Assembly (NCBI RefSeq): GCF_030816195.1
Contig: NZ_JAUSXS010000001.1
Location: forward strand, 953,501 to 1,017,500
Direction of reading: 5' to 3'
DNA length: 64,000 bases
From: Pseudomonas sp. W4I3
GTDB taxonomy: Bacteria; Pseudomonadota; Gammaproteobacteria; Pseudomonadales; Pseudomonadaceae
Position numbers and translations under genes: made by a program. Of the stretch, positions 51,056 to 59,315 are shown piece by piece. The notes under the pieces are model-generated. The model was given only the letters and a program-made list of their open reading frames with translations, was not told where the DNA came from and made no database searches. Within the stretch, counting starts at the first letter, position 1; each line of letters starts with the position of its first letter.

Positions 51056-51137
51056 CAACGCCTGTGGCTAACAGCCATGACTCATCCAATAAGAAAAGGC
51101 CCGCGGCAGTTCAGTCGTCCGCGGGCTTTGTTTTTTC
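51056..51137 (+). ncRNA. Candidate small RNA or attenuator before oprD
   Basis: About 80 nt between the promoter above and a strong terminator. It contains TGGCT-AAC-AGCCA (51065-51077) as a first hairpin and ends with GCCCGCGG/CCGCGGGC plus TTTGTTTTTT. The porin start codon lies 80 nt further, so the RNA is either an independent sRNA or a leader that limits porin transcription. The 408-bp gap 50810-51217 holds nothing else I can identify. Confidence 0.45.
51099..51137 (+). terminator. Intrinsic terminator upstream of oprD
   Basis: 8-bp perfect GC stem (51099-51106 with 51119-51126) followed by TTTGTTTTTT. There is no complete plus-strand gene before it. Confidence 0.82.
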
Positions 51138-51217
51138 TGGAGAAAGTCGACACCAGAAAGCGATACGGGGCCTGGTGTCATAGCGCGTACTCAACCAGTA
51201 ATAAGGAATATAAGAAA

Positions 51218-52534
51218 ATGTTGAAGCAACGGATGAGTCTGATCGCTCTGGGGATTTTGAGCGCATCGACAGCCATGGCAAACGACCAGGAGCAATCCAA
51301 GGGTTTCGTTGAAGACAGCCACCTGAACATCGCAGCACGTAATGCCTACATCAGCCGTGACTACAAGAACGGCAAGCAGGACAAGGCCGAGTGGGGCCAA
51401 GGCTTTATCGGCAAACTGGAATCCGGTTTCACTCAAGGCACCGTGGGTGTGGGTGTGGACGTGATCGGCCAGTACGCGATTCGTCTGGATGGCGGCAAAG
51501 GCCGCGCCGGCGCGGGCGGTATCGACTTCTTCAAGCAGGGCAACGGTACTGTCGGTGACGACGGCAAGCCAAACCCAGGCTCGGCACCGCATGACCTGGC
51601 CAAGGGCGGCGCGGCCGTTAAGTTCCGCGTTTCCAATACCGTGCTCAAGTACGGTGACCAGTTCCCGGCAGTGCCTGTGTTGCAGTACGACAACTCCCGC
51701 CTGTTGTCGGAAACCTACACCGGTACGTCGATCGTTTCCAAAGAGATCGCCGGTTTGCAACTGGACGCCGGTCACTTCACCAAGGAAGCACGCAAGAGCA
51801 TGGAAGGCACCGACAGCGGTCGCCTGAAAAGCATCGACTATATCGGTGGTAGCTACAAGTTCACCGAAAGCCTGTCGGCAGCGTTGTATGCCTCCGACAT
51901 GCAGGACGTACTGAAGAAGCAATACGTCAACGTCAACTATGTGCTGGCGCTGCCAGAGAAACAGTCGCTGACCTTTGACTTCAACGGCTACAAAACCAAG
52001 CTGGACCGCAGCTTCGCCCTGGAAAACCAGAAAGACGCTGAAGCCCGCGACAACAAGATCTGGAGCTTGGGCGCTACCTGGGCCGTTGGCGCGCACAGCT
52101 TCACCATCGCTCACCAGCGCAGCACCGGCGACACTGGCTACCTGTACGGCGGCTACCGCAACGCTGGCGGCATCGGCGACGGCGGCAATACCATCCTGCT
52201 GGCCAACTCCTACTGGTCCGACTTCAACGGCAAGGACGAGCGCTCCTGGCAAGCAGGCTACGGCATCGACTTCACCACCTTCGGTGTACCGGGCCTGACC
52301 TACAACGTTGCCTATGTACGCGGTACCAACATCGACGACGGCACCGGCCGTGGCGATGGTACCGAGCGTGAAATCTGGAACCAGTTCAAGTACGTGGTAC
52401 AGAGCGGCCCGGCCAAAGACCTGAGCCTGCGTGCTCGCGCCTCGTGGTTGCGCGTTTCCAACAACGCCAGCGAATACAACGTTGGTGGTAACGAAATCCG
52501 CCTGTTCGCCGACTACCCGATCAACGTTTTCTAA
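51218..52534 (+). CDS. OprD-family outer-membrane porin
   Basis: 438-aa porin of the OprD family, which takes up small substrates such as amino acids, peptides or aromatics. Signal peptide MLKQRMSLIALGILSASTAMA, then NIAARNAYISRDYKNG, GVDVIGQYAIRLDGG, a loop rich in Gly/Asp, and the last strand ending FADYPINVF. It looks closest to the OprE/OprQ type, but this is a guess. ATG 51218 follows AAGGA; the open frame to 51077 runs through the terminator and is not the start. Confidence 0.87.
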   Translation: MLKQRMSLIALGILSASTAMANDQEQSKGFVEDSHLNIAARNAYISRDYKNGKQDKAEWGQGFIGKLESGFTQGTVGVGVDVIGQYAIRLDGGKGRAGAGGIDFFKQGNGTVGDDGKPNPGSAPHDLAKGGAAVKFRVSNTVLKYGDQFPAVPVLQYDNSRLLSETYTGTSIVSKEIAGLQLDAGHFTKEARKSMEGTDSGRLKSIDYIGGSYKFTESLSAALYASDMQDVLKKQYVNVNYVLALPEKQSLTFDFNGYKTKLDRSFALENQKDAEARDNKIWSLGATWAVGAHSFTIAHQRSTGDTGYLYGGYRNAGGIGDGGNTILLANSYWSDFNGKDERSWQAGYGIDFTTFGVPGLTYNVAYVRGTNIDDGTGRGDGTEREIWNQFKYVVQSGPAKDLSLRARASWLRVSNNASEYNVGGNEIRLFADYPINVF

Positions 52535-52566
52535 TTGATCGCAGGTCGCGCCTGATGCCAGGCGAT

Positions 52567-52597
52567 AAAAAACCCCGACTGGTTCGGGGTTTTTTTA
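52567..52597 (+). terminator. Intrinsic terminator of oprD
   Basis: AAAAAACCCCGA-CTGG-TTCGGGGTTTTTTT, 33 nt after the porin stop. Convergent with the M48 gene and nearly symmetric. Confidence 0.93.
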
Positions 52598-52637
52598 TGC
52601 CCGGTGGCGAGCGTTTCCGCCTCGCCAGTACTGAATG

Positions 52638-54215
52638 TCAGGCCTTGAGCGGCGCGAGCTTCTTGCAGTTCTCCTTGCGTGTCGGGTATTGCTCGCACTT
52701 GCGCAGCACGGTTTGCACCTGCTGCACATTCTGCAGTTGCTGGTTGGCCAACAGTTTCTCGGTAATGAACAGTTCTTCCGAGCCCAGGTTGCGCTCGGCC
52801 TTGTCGATCATCGCCAGTGCCGATTGCCCGTCACCGCGCTTGAGGTGGTAGCTGATCATCAAGTCATAGGTGGAAGGGCCTGCCAGGGACCAGTCCTTGA
52901 TCGCTTGCAACTCTTTTACCGCTTCGCTGTTTTTACCCTCGGCCAGGCGCACGGTATAGGCGGTGCGCCGAATGCTCGGCTGGTCCTTGACCGGCGAGGC
53001 CAGGGCTTTGCGAATAAACCGCTCGGCATCCGGCACCTTGTTTTTTTCCAGGGCATCGATTGCGAAGTAGGCGTCTTTGTAGCCCTGCAAGGCCGCCGCC
53101 ACCTGCGGCGTAGTCTTCATCTTCGACCAGCTCTGCGGGTTGACCCGGGCGCGGCGTTCCTGGCGATATTCGCGCTGCAAGTACTGGCGCAGTTCGGTGT
53201 CGCGGTCGGTAGCCGACATGTGCGAGCGGTTGAAATACTGCGTGGTTGCGGTGATGCCGGTGGTCAAGCCGTCCTTGACCAGCACGTCCAGCTCCTTGGT
53301 GAACTGGTTGAGATTGAACTGCTGCAGTGAGTCCTGCATGGCGTTCTTACGCGCCGTGAGAAAGCCGGTGAGCAAGGGTTTCTGTTTGCCCTGAAAGTCG
53401 TTGAGTCGTTCCAGGCTATGGGTGGCGGCGCGCGGAGCGTAGCCGGCGCGGATCATCAAGTCGGTGCCGAGCAGGTCGGCCTGGTCTTCCTGGCTGCGGC
53501 CCCAGGCGGTGCTCCACACCTGGTCGGAAAACGTATTGGCCAGCGCGGTGTAGAGCACCGTGTTGCCGATGGTCTTCTGGGTGCCGGCCGGGTCTTTGCT
53601 GAACAGCTTCATCGTACCGGAGCTGCGGTCGACGCCCGTATCGGCGGCCATGGTCGCCAGGGCGACCGTGGAGGCGACGGTAGTAAACAGGTCTTTCTGC
53701 TGCTGGAAGGCCGCCATGCGGTCATGGTGATGCAGCAGCACATGGCTCATTTCGTGGCCAAGCATCGCCGCGATTTCATCCTCGCTGCCAACGTTGTCGA
53801 GCATGCCCAGCGGTACGAACAGGTTGCCGTAAGGGTCTGCCGACGGCCCGAATCCATAGCTGTCGGTAATCTTCACCTGCAGCGGCGGCAACTCGCCCGG
53901 CCAGCCCTTGGACAAGCGCGTGACGATGCCCTGCAGGTAGCTTTGCAGCATCGGAATATCCACCAGGTTCTGCTGGCGCGCTTCGGCAGCCGGTACCGCC
54001 CGCCCGTCGTAGCTCAAGCGCTGCTGACTCTGGCGCTGGGGGTCGAGCTTGTAGTACTGGCGCACATCGGTGTTGTCCACGTAGTGGCCCTGGACCCGGG
54101 ATTGGGTCGAAGGCCCCACCAGGTTCAGGAACGCCTGGTCCGCGCCCTTCAGGGTGGCGCAACCACTGAGCACCGAACTGGCCAATAGGCTGGCTGCTAC
54201 TAGATATCCCTTCAC
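52638..54215 (-). CDS. M48-family metallopeptidase with C-terminal TPR
   Basis: 525-aa probable lipoprotein (KGYLVAASLLASSVLSGCATLK, lipobox LSGC). The zinc site is GHEMSHVLLHHHD (HExxH), with the third ligand probably in the EDQADLLG segment. A helical tail with repeat-like units (about residues 380-525) recalls BepA, the periplasmic outer-membrane-assembly protease. GTG 54215 follows AAAGGAG by 7-8 nt. Last gene of a CHASE2/hypothetical/M48 operon. Confidence 0.85.
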   Translation of the reverse strand: MKGYLVAASLLASSVLSGCATLKGADQAFLNLVGPSTQSRVQGHYVDNTDVRQYYKLDPQRQSQQRLSYDGRAVPAAEARQQNLVDIPMLQSYLQGIVTRLSKGWPGELPPLQVKITDSYGFGPSADPYGNLFVPLGMLDNVGSEDEIAAMLGHEMSHVLLHHHDRMAAFQQQKDLFTTVASTVALATMAADTGVDRSSGTMKLFSKDPAGTQKTIGNTVLYTALANTFSDQVWSTAWGRSQEDQADLLGTDLMIRAGYAPRAATHSLERLNDFQGKQKPLLTGFLTARKNAMQDSLQQFNLNQFTKELDVLVKDGLTTGITATTQYFNRSHMSATDRDTELRQYLQREYRQERRARVNPQSWSKMKTTPQVAAALQGYKDAYFAIDALEKNKVPDAERFIRKALASPVKDQPSIRRTAYTVRLAEGKNSEAVKELQAIKDWSLAGPSTYDLMISYHLKRGDGQSALAMIDKAERNLGSEELFITEKLLANQQLQNVQQVQTVLRKCEQYPTRKENCKKLAPLKA

Positions 54216-54228
54216 CGCAACGCTCCTT

Positions 54229-54594
54229 TTATTGATTGCAACCGGCACCAAAACCAATGGTGGAATTATTGCGACTGTCCTTGGCCTGGCTTCTGGTCAG
54301 ACCTTGGCAGGGCAGGTCGACGACGTTCAGCGGCGGTTCGATGCGCAGGTCCATGGTGTCCAGCCAGACCTTCTGGCCAGCCAGTTCTACCTGCACCAGG
54401 TCCAGCGCCGGGTTGTACTGCAACACCGGCACGGGCTGGGTAGGCGCATCCTTTCTCGCCAACTCACGCTGCTGCTTGCCTTGCTCGTCGAGCACTGTCA
54501 CCGGGTCGGCGAGAAACGCCTGAATAGCGTGGTTTTGCGCCCACGCGCCTTGGGTGACGAGGGCTGCGAGCAAGACGATAAGGCTTCTGTTCAT
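54229..54594 (-). CDS. Small exported protein in the CHASE2-M48 operon
   Basis: 121-aa protein with signal peptide MNRSLIVLLAALVTQGAWAQ. The mature part has KVWLDTMDLRIEPPLNV and two cysteines (CQG, GCNQ) that could pair. No recognised domain. AAGGA precedes the ATG; 13 nt from the M48 gene and 37 nt after the CHASE2 gene. Confidence 0.7.
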   Translation of the reverse strand: MNRSLIVLLAALVTQGAWAQNHAIQAFLADPVTVLDEQGKQQRELARKDAPTQPVPVLQYNPALDLVQVELAGQKVWLDTMDLRIEPPLNVVDLPCQGLTRSQAKDSRNNSTIGFGAGCNQ

Positions 54595-54631
54595 CCTTGG
54601 GTTCCTTGAGTCAAAGGGCAAAACGGTACGC

Positions 54632-55975
54632 TCAGCGATCGCGGTCGAAGAAGGCTTCGATCCGCTCGCTGAACAACACCAACGACAGCAATACAATGGC
54701 CAGCACGTTGACCGGAGTGATGTCATTGAGGCTCAGCAGCACACTGACCACCGCCAACATCGACATCACCAGCAGCCACGACGGGCATGGCGAGGTAAAA
54801 AACCAGATTTCCTGGCGCCGCCAACGGCTCCAGGTGCGATGGCCCGCCAGGCGTCGTGCGTGCAGTGCCTTGAGCACCGCGATCAACGCCAGCAGGCCGA
54901 GTCCCAGCAGGTCCAGCCAGTTGAAGGGCAGGTAGGGGAAGTTGGCGGGTTCATGGTCATAGCCCATGCCGGCATTGATCAGGTTATCCAGGGCCATGGC
55001 GTGCAGGTAAACGCCGGGGAGCTGGCCATGTACCGGCGACTCCACCAGGTCCCCGGTGGACGTGATATTGGCGCCGATCAGCACCAGGCGGTCGCGCAGT
55101 AACTCGGCGACCAGGGCTTGGTCGTCGGGGTCGCTGACCTCCAAGTCACTGGCCGACAACGTCAGCGTGTAAGGGCACTGCGCCTGGGCCGAGTCATCGA
55201 GCTTCCAGAACACGGCCTGGAAGAACTGCGCCACTGCGTCCAACAAGAAATGCCGCGCCGCTGCGCAGTGGCGGATATCAGCAATACGCGCCTGTTCCGC
55301 TGCCAGCTTCAGCCCCCATTGCACGGCGATGGGCTGGCGCTGCGCAGCGGTTTGCGCATCCACAGGCGGCGGCGTGCAGTCGTGGGTGGCACAGAACACT
55401 CGATACAGCGCCAGGGCGGGGGTTTCCATTAGCCCGTCCTGCGTATGCGCAGCCAGTGGATATTTGTCGTCCACCCCTTCCCACACCACCAGGGCCGGCC
55501 GGCTGACCTGCATGAAAGGCGCCAGCGTATTGGCCTGGCCTTCCTGCGCGCGCGTCAGCCCGGTATTGGCCAACCACAATGGGATGCCCTGGCGTTGATA
55601 ACGCTCAAACACATTCGCCAGCAACTGACTGCCCCGCGCCGGGTCGCCGAGCGAGTGGTCGTGGCTGTAAAGCAGATCCACAAACACAGCGCGCGGTTTG
55701 TACGCCAGTAAGCGCTTGAACAACTTGCTTTGCTCGCCGTAAGGCATTGGCCACGAAGTGTCGTTGCGCATCAGGTAGGCATCATCAATCAACACCACCG
55801 CCACTTGCTGCTGCCCGAGGCTCGGGTAATGGCTGGCGAACATACGGTTGAGCCACTGCGCCGACGCCTTGTCGCTGGAACTGGCCAGGCCGAAAGGATC
55901 AAGAATCGCCAGCAACACGATGATGACCGCCAGCCAATAGCGGCGGTATTTGAACAGCGGGGGGTTGGACAACAT
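54632..55975 (-). CDS. CHASE2-domain membrane protein without effector
   Basis: 447-aa protein. One N-terminal membrane segment (YWLAVIIVLLAILDPFGLA), an extracytoplasmic CHASE2 sensor at about residues 30-330 (VVLIDDAYLMRN, LVLIGANITSTGDLVESP, GVYLHAMALDNLIN), then three membrane segments at 345-440. CHASE2 normally sits on cyclases, kinases or phosphodiesterases; here no output domain follows. First gene of the operon. Confidence 0.82.
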   Translation of the reverse strand: MLSNPPLFKYRRYWLAVIIVLLAILDPFGLASSSDKASAQWLNRMFASHYPSLGQQQVAVVLIDDAYLMRNDTSWPMPYGEQSKLFKRLLAYKPRAVFVDLLYSHDHSLGDPARGSQLLANVFERYQRQGIPLWLANTGLTRAQEGQANTLAPFMQVSRPALVVWEGVDDKYPLAAHTQDGLMETPALALYRVFCATHDCTPPPVDAQTAAQRQPIAVQWGLKLAAEQARIADIRHCAAARHFLLDAVAQFFQAVFWKLDDSAQAQCPYTLTLSASDLEVSDPDDQALVAELLRDRLVLIGANITSTGDLVESPVHGQLPGVYLHAMALDNLINAGMGYDHEPANFPYLPFNWLDLLGLGLLALIAVLKALHARRLAGHRTWSRWRRQEIWFFTSPCPSWLLVMSMLAVVSVLLSLNDITPVNVLAIVLLSLVLFSERIEAFFDRDR

Positions 55976-56091
55976 CCATGTCTCGATTAAGTACCTGGCA
56001 AGGCGGGGTTTTTAACGGAGGAGGGGAGCAGGTGTCAATTGGAAAAGTGGCTAAGTGCCATATCGCTGTAGATGTGTGCACCGCCTTTCGC

Positions 56092-56124
56092 AAAAAAGCC
56101 CTCGCCTATTCAGGCCAGGGCTTT
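56092..56124 (-). terminator. Intrinsic terminator of the SDR gene
   Basis: On the minus strand AAAGCCCTGGCC...GGCGAGGGCTTTTTT: imperfect 12-bp stem and T-run, about 100 nt after the SDR stop. Confidence 0.75.
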
Positions 56125-56227
56125 CTGTTGTGAGCGATCAACTGCGTCAGGCGTTGGGCGCCGCGCATGGGGGTAAACTTGGCCCCGGCAACTTTGAAAA
56201 TATTCAGGCTGCCGGTGCCGAGCCGGA

Positions 56228-57016
56228 TCAGGCTTGAGTCAGATAGCGTGGCGCCACGGTGGATTGCTGGATCTGCGCCAAAAGCCCCCCACGCGCGGCT
56301 TGCAATGCATCCCAACGCTCGCCTTCCTGCAGCGCAGGAATGGTCACCCGTTCTCGACGGTCGAAACCCAGCAGCGCGGCATCCACCAGATCACCCACTT
56401 CCATGATTTCGCTCAAGGTGTTGATGTTGATACCGGCGCGATCCCAAATCTCCGTGCGCGTGGCGGCAGGCAGTACCGCTTGCACATAAACACCCTGCGG
56501 CGAAAGCTCCAGGCTCAGGCCCTGGGAGAGGAACAGCACGAACGCCTTGGTCGCCCCATACACCGACATGCCGAACTCAGGCGCCAGCCCCACCACCGAA
56601 CCGATGTTGATGATCGCGCCGTCACCGGCTTTAGCCAGGCGTGGTGCGATAGCGCTCGCAAGCCGCACCAGCGCGGTAGTGTTGAGGGCCACCAGATGTG
56701 CAACGCTTTCAGTGCTTTGCTCGATAAAGCTTCCAGACTGTGCGGCGCCTGCATTGTTGACCAGGATGCCGATGTGCGCGTCATCGCGCAGGCGCGCTTC
56801 AACGGTGTGCAGGTCGCTGAGCTGCGTCAGGTCGGCCTGAAGCACTTCAACGGCGACGTTATGTGTGTCACGCAACGCCGTGGCGAGCGTTTCCAGACGC
56901 GCGTGGTCGCGGGCGACCAACACCAGATCATGCCCGCGTTGGGCGAAACGCTCGGCGTAAACCGCGCCGATGCCAGTGGAAGCGCCAGTGATGAGAACGG
57001 TAGGGCGAGTAGTCAT
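56228..57016 (-). CDS. Short-chain dehydrogenase/reductase
   Basis: 262-aa classical SDR. Cofactor motif TGASTGIGAVYAERFA, NNAG, and active-site YGATK (in GMSVYGATKAFV) with the upstream Ser in INIGSVVG. The presence of Arg after the glycine motif (VARDHARL) suggests NADP(H). Divergent from a TetR gene that probably controls it. Substrate unknown. Confidence 0.9.
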   Translation of the reverse strand: MTTRPTVLITGASTGIGAVYAERFAQRGHDLVLVARDHARLETLATALRDTHNVAVEVLQADLTQLSDLHTVEARLRDDAHIGILVNNAGAAQSGSFIEQSTESVAHLVALNTTALVRLASAIAPRLAKAGDGAIINIGSVVGLAPEFGMSVYGATKAFVLFLSQGLSLELSPQGVYVQAVLPAATRTEIWDRAGININTLSEIMEVGDLVDAALLGFDRRERVTIPALQEGERWDALQAARGGLLAQIQQSTVAPRYLTQA

Positions 57017-57297
57017 GATGTCAGCTCTTTATCAGGAACAGCGATTGGGATTGAGGCACGGGTAAACCAGGTTTGATCAGCCAGTGCCTAGGTCGCGGCA
57101 GCGGATGATTCGGCAAGTGTCGGCTAAGGGATAAACAGGTTCAGATCGCTCATGGGTGCTTATTCCGTGCCTGTTGGTTAAGGGGCATATCGCTTGCCAT
57201 TAGGATGATGATCGAAATCTAAGCTGTCAACAGTTTTGATTATGGATGACATCTATGTATCATCAGGCGATGAATTCAGCGGTAGAGAGGATCGAAC

Positions 57298-57873
57298 ATG
57301 CGCGTCTCCAAGGCTCAGGCCCAGGCAAACCGGGAACACATCGTCGAAACAGCCTCAGTGGTATTTCGCGAACGTGGTTTTGATGGCGTCGGCGTGGCCG
57401 ACCTGATGGCCGCCGCTGGTTTCACCCATGGCGGCTTCTACAAACATTTCGGCTCCAAGGCCGACCTGATGGCCGAAGCCTCAGCCAACAGCCTTGCGCA
57501 GTCACTCGCCGGCGCCGAACGATTGAGCGTGCAGGATTTCATCGACGTATACGTGTCCAGAGACCACCGCGACGGCCGCGCCACGGGATGCACCATGGCA
57601 GCGCTATGTGGCGACGCGGCGCGTCAATCGGATGATTTGAAGGCGGCCTTCGCTGAAGGCATCGAGCGCTTGCTGCAAACCCTGGGCGAAAAATACCCGA
57701 CCGGCCCGGATGCGGCGCCAAATGAAGCGAGGGCGAAAATGATCGACCTACTGGCGCGGGGGGTTGGCGCCATTATGTTGTCCCGTGCTTGTCCTGATGA
57801 TTCGGCGCTGGCGGATGAGATATTGGCGGTGTGTCATGGGGAGATGACGGAGTCGTTGTCGGGTAAGGCGTAG
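57298..57873 (+). CDS. TetR-family transcriptional regulator
   Basis: 191-aa repressor. HTH in residues about 10-55: REHIVETASVVFRERGFDGV, VADLMAAAGFTHGGFYKHFGSK. The C-terminal ligand domain resembles the YcdC/NemR-type group. AGAGAGGA precedes the ATG. It probably regulates the divergent SDR gene from the 57017-57297 gap, where ATGACAT..ATGTATCAT-like imperfect symmetry (near 57245) could be an operator. Confidence 0.88.
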   Translation: MRVSKAQAQANREHIVETASVVFRERGFDGVGVADLMAAAGFTHGGFYKHFGSKADLMAEASANSLAQSLAGAERLSVQDFIDVYVSRDHRDGRATGCTMAALCGDAARQSDDLKAAFAEGIERLLQTLGEKYPTGPDAAPNEARAKMIDLLARGVGAIMLSRACPDDSALADEILAVCHGEMTESLSGKA

Positions 57874-58003
57874 GGGGAATGGGGCTTGAGGAGAGGGGAG
57901 GCCGGGTTAAACGTGACACATGTGTTTTCCTGTCCCAGCGCTCCCTCAATCACCTCCGCGAAGAGACGGGAAGGGGCTGACCGGGAATGAATATCCCAGA
58001 AAC

Positions 58004-58037
58004 GACAAAGCCCCTGCATCGCTGCAGGGGCTTTGTC
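58004..58037. terminator. Bidirectional terminator with a 15-bp stem
   Basis: GACAAAGCCCCTGCA-TCGC-TGCAGGGGCTTTGTC, perfect. It follows the TetR gene by 130 nt on the plus strand. On the minus strand it lies just after the tRNA-3'-end-like fragment, in the place of a tRNA terminator. The 359-bp gap 57874-58232 otherwise holds only the fragment and AT-rich sequence. Confidence 0.85.
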
Positions 58038-58042
58038 TTATA

Positions 58043-58066
58043 TGGTGCGGCACCAGGAGTCAAATC
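58043..58066 (-). other. tRNA 3'-end-like fragment, probable attachment site
   Basis: The minus strand reads TTTGACTCCTGGTGCCGCACCA: a T-loop-like TTTGACT, T-stem half CCTGG, an acceptor-like TGCCGC and ACCA. It resembles the 3' end of a Pseudomonas tRNA-Thr but lacks one acceptor base and the T-stem 5' half does not continue. A host terminator flanks it on one side and AT-rich DNA begins on the other. This suits the left attachment copy of an integrated element. Confidence 0.5.
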
Positions 58067-58232
58067 GTATTCCAATATATTGATTTAATTCAATAAATGC
58101 TCGTAAGAAAAATGACGCTATCTCTAAAAGTACCCTGGTTTCAGTCAAAAGACATTTATCTGGTGAGTCTGTCAGTTGGACTTATGCGGCTAACTGTAGA
58201 TGGAGCTTGTAGCGTGAAGTGGTTGCAATGGA

Positions 58233-59315
58233 CTAAGAGCAATATTCGCAATCTACATTTCTCTGGACAGAAAATGCACCAAAATCAAAATCTTTAAGGT
58301 TAAATTCTAGACGCTTATTTATCACGCCCATAAATTCTAACGGGACTCCAAAAATTAATTTTATTGCTTCTGTAGCTGTAATCGATGCAGAAATGCTGCA
58401 CAGAGGCCCCAGACTTCCTATTTTCCTGTACTTCCTGTTAAGCTTTTTGACACCAAATAGCTCTGCGGCATTGATTGGAGTGAGAACCTTATCAAAGCAA
58501 TGAAAGCAAGCTGTAACTCCGGGGATTACGACTTGGCCGACTAGCGTTAGATGCAGATTATAACCTCCTCCAATGATGTGCGATATTCTATTCTTCAGGC
58601 AGAAATCGGAAACAATCTTGGACGTGTGGTCAACGCTTGGATAATCTGCGCAATTTATAATCATGTCAGGTATACATGGAAGTTGCTCCAAGTCTTCAAC
58701 GGACTGCATTTTTTTGATATATGTATATAGTCCGGTTCCATACGAGGTTTTTATATTGTTATAAACGGCGGACACCTTTGGAGTCCCAATATCTGCCTCA
58801 AAAAAAAGATCCTGTCTATGGAGGTTGGATTCCTCAACAACATCATCATCCATAACAGTAATGTTCTTTACGCCTGCCTTGACCAAGCTATGTAAAACCC
58901 ATGTGCCTACTGCACCAAGCCCCACAATTAGCACATTTCCACCCCATCCTTTCCGGAGTGAATTGTTGATGGCTGAAGTAGAGTGGAAATAACTCTCAAG
59001 TGTATTTATTAGTCTAGGAAATGAGTGCAGGCTCGACTGTTCATATTCTTCATCAATCTCAATCAGTACATACTTTGAATGAAGAAATTCAACTAAATCA
59101 CTAAGCTCGTTAAGCAGTACTTCGGGATAGAGAGCACCGATTGACGCCACTGTCATCAAGCCATCAAACTGCTGAAGTAATTCAACGATTTTTGAGTACT
59201 TGAGGTCGAGTGAAAATCCAACTCTTAGATTACTATCGAAAAACTCAATAAGCGCACCGCGACGCACTAATGCAATGCAGCTTCTAAGCCTATAAACTTT
59301 ATTTTCCACAGACAT
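58233..59315 (-). CDS. E1/ThiF-like RiPP-modifying enzyme 2
   Basis: 360-aa adenylating enzyme of the E1/MoeB/ThiF superfamily. Residues about 1-90 form a small domain that could be a peptide-binding RRE like that of MccB. The Rossmann motif is GLGAVGT (132-138). The ATP-site elements are canonical: DDDVVEESNLHRQDLFF, with the usual Asp, Asn, Arg, Gln; Lys180 in GTPK; Asp224 in NCADYPSVDH. Two zinc pairs are CFHC (270-273) and CEYC (356-359). It should activate a peptide carboxylate with ATP. Start ATG 59315 (AGGG upstream) overlaps gene 1 by 17 nt. AT-rich, unlike the chromosome. Confidence 0.8.
   Translation of the reverse strand: MSVENKVYRLRSCIALVRRGALIEFFDSNLRVGFSLDLKYSKIVELLQQFDGLMTVASIGALYPEVLLNELSDLVEFLHSKYVLIEIDEEYEQSSLHSFPRLINTLESYFHSTSAINNSLRKGWGGNVLIVGLGAVGTWVLHSLVKAGVKNITVMDDDVVEESNLHRQDLFFEADIGTPKVSAVYNNIKTSYGTGLYTYIKKMQSVEDLEQLPCIPDMIINCADYPSVDHTSKIVSDFCLKNRISHIIGGGYNLHLTLVGQVVIPGVTACFHCFDKVLTPINAAELFGVKKLNRKYRKIGSLGPLCSISASITATEAIKLIFGVPLEFMGVINKRLEFNLKDFDFGAFSVQRNVDCEYCS

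Noticed and set aside
51077..51217. In-frame upstream extension of the OprD porin
   Set aside because: It runs through a terminator hairpin and would bury the signal peptide 47 residues inside the protein.
56106..56315. Minus-strand open frame ending in TQLIAHNRKPWPE before a terminator
   Set aside because: It has no start with a ribosome-binding site and overlaps the end of the SDR gene; the terminator is explained by the SDR gene.
58097..58297. 66-aa plus-strand frame overlapping the end of E1-like gene 2
   Set aside because: No ribosome-binding site, antisense to a well-supported gene, and the sequence resembles no protein.
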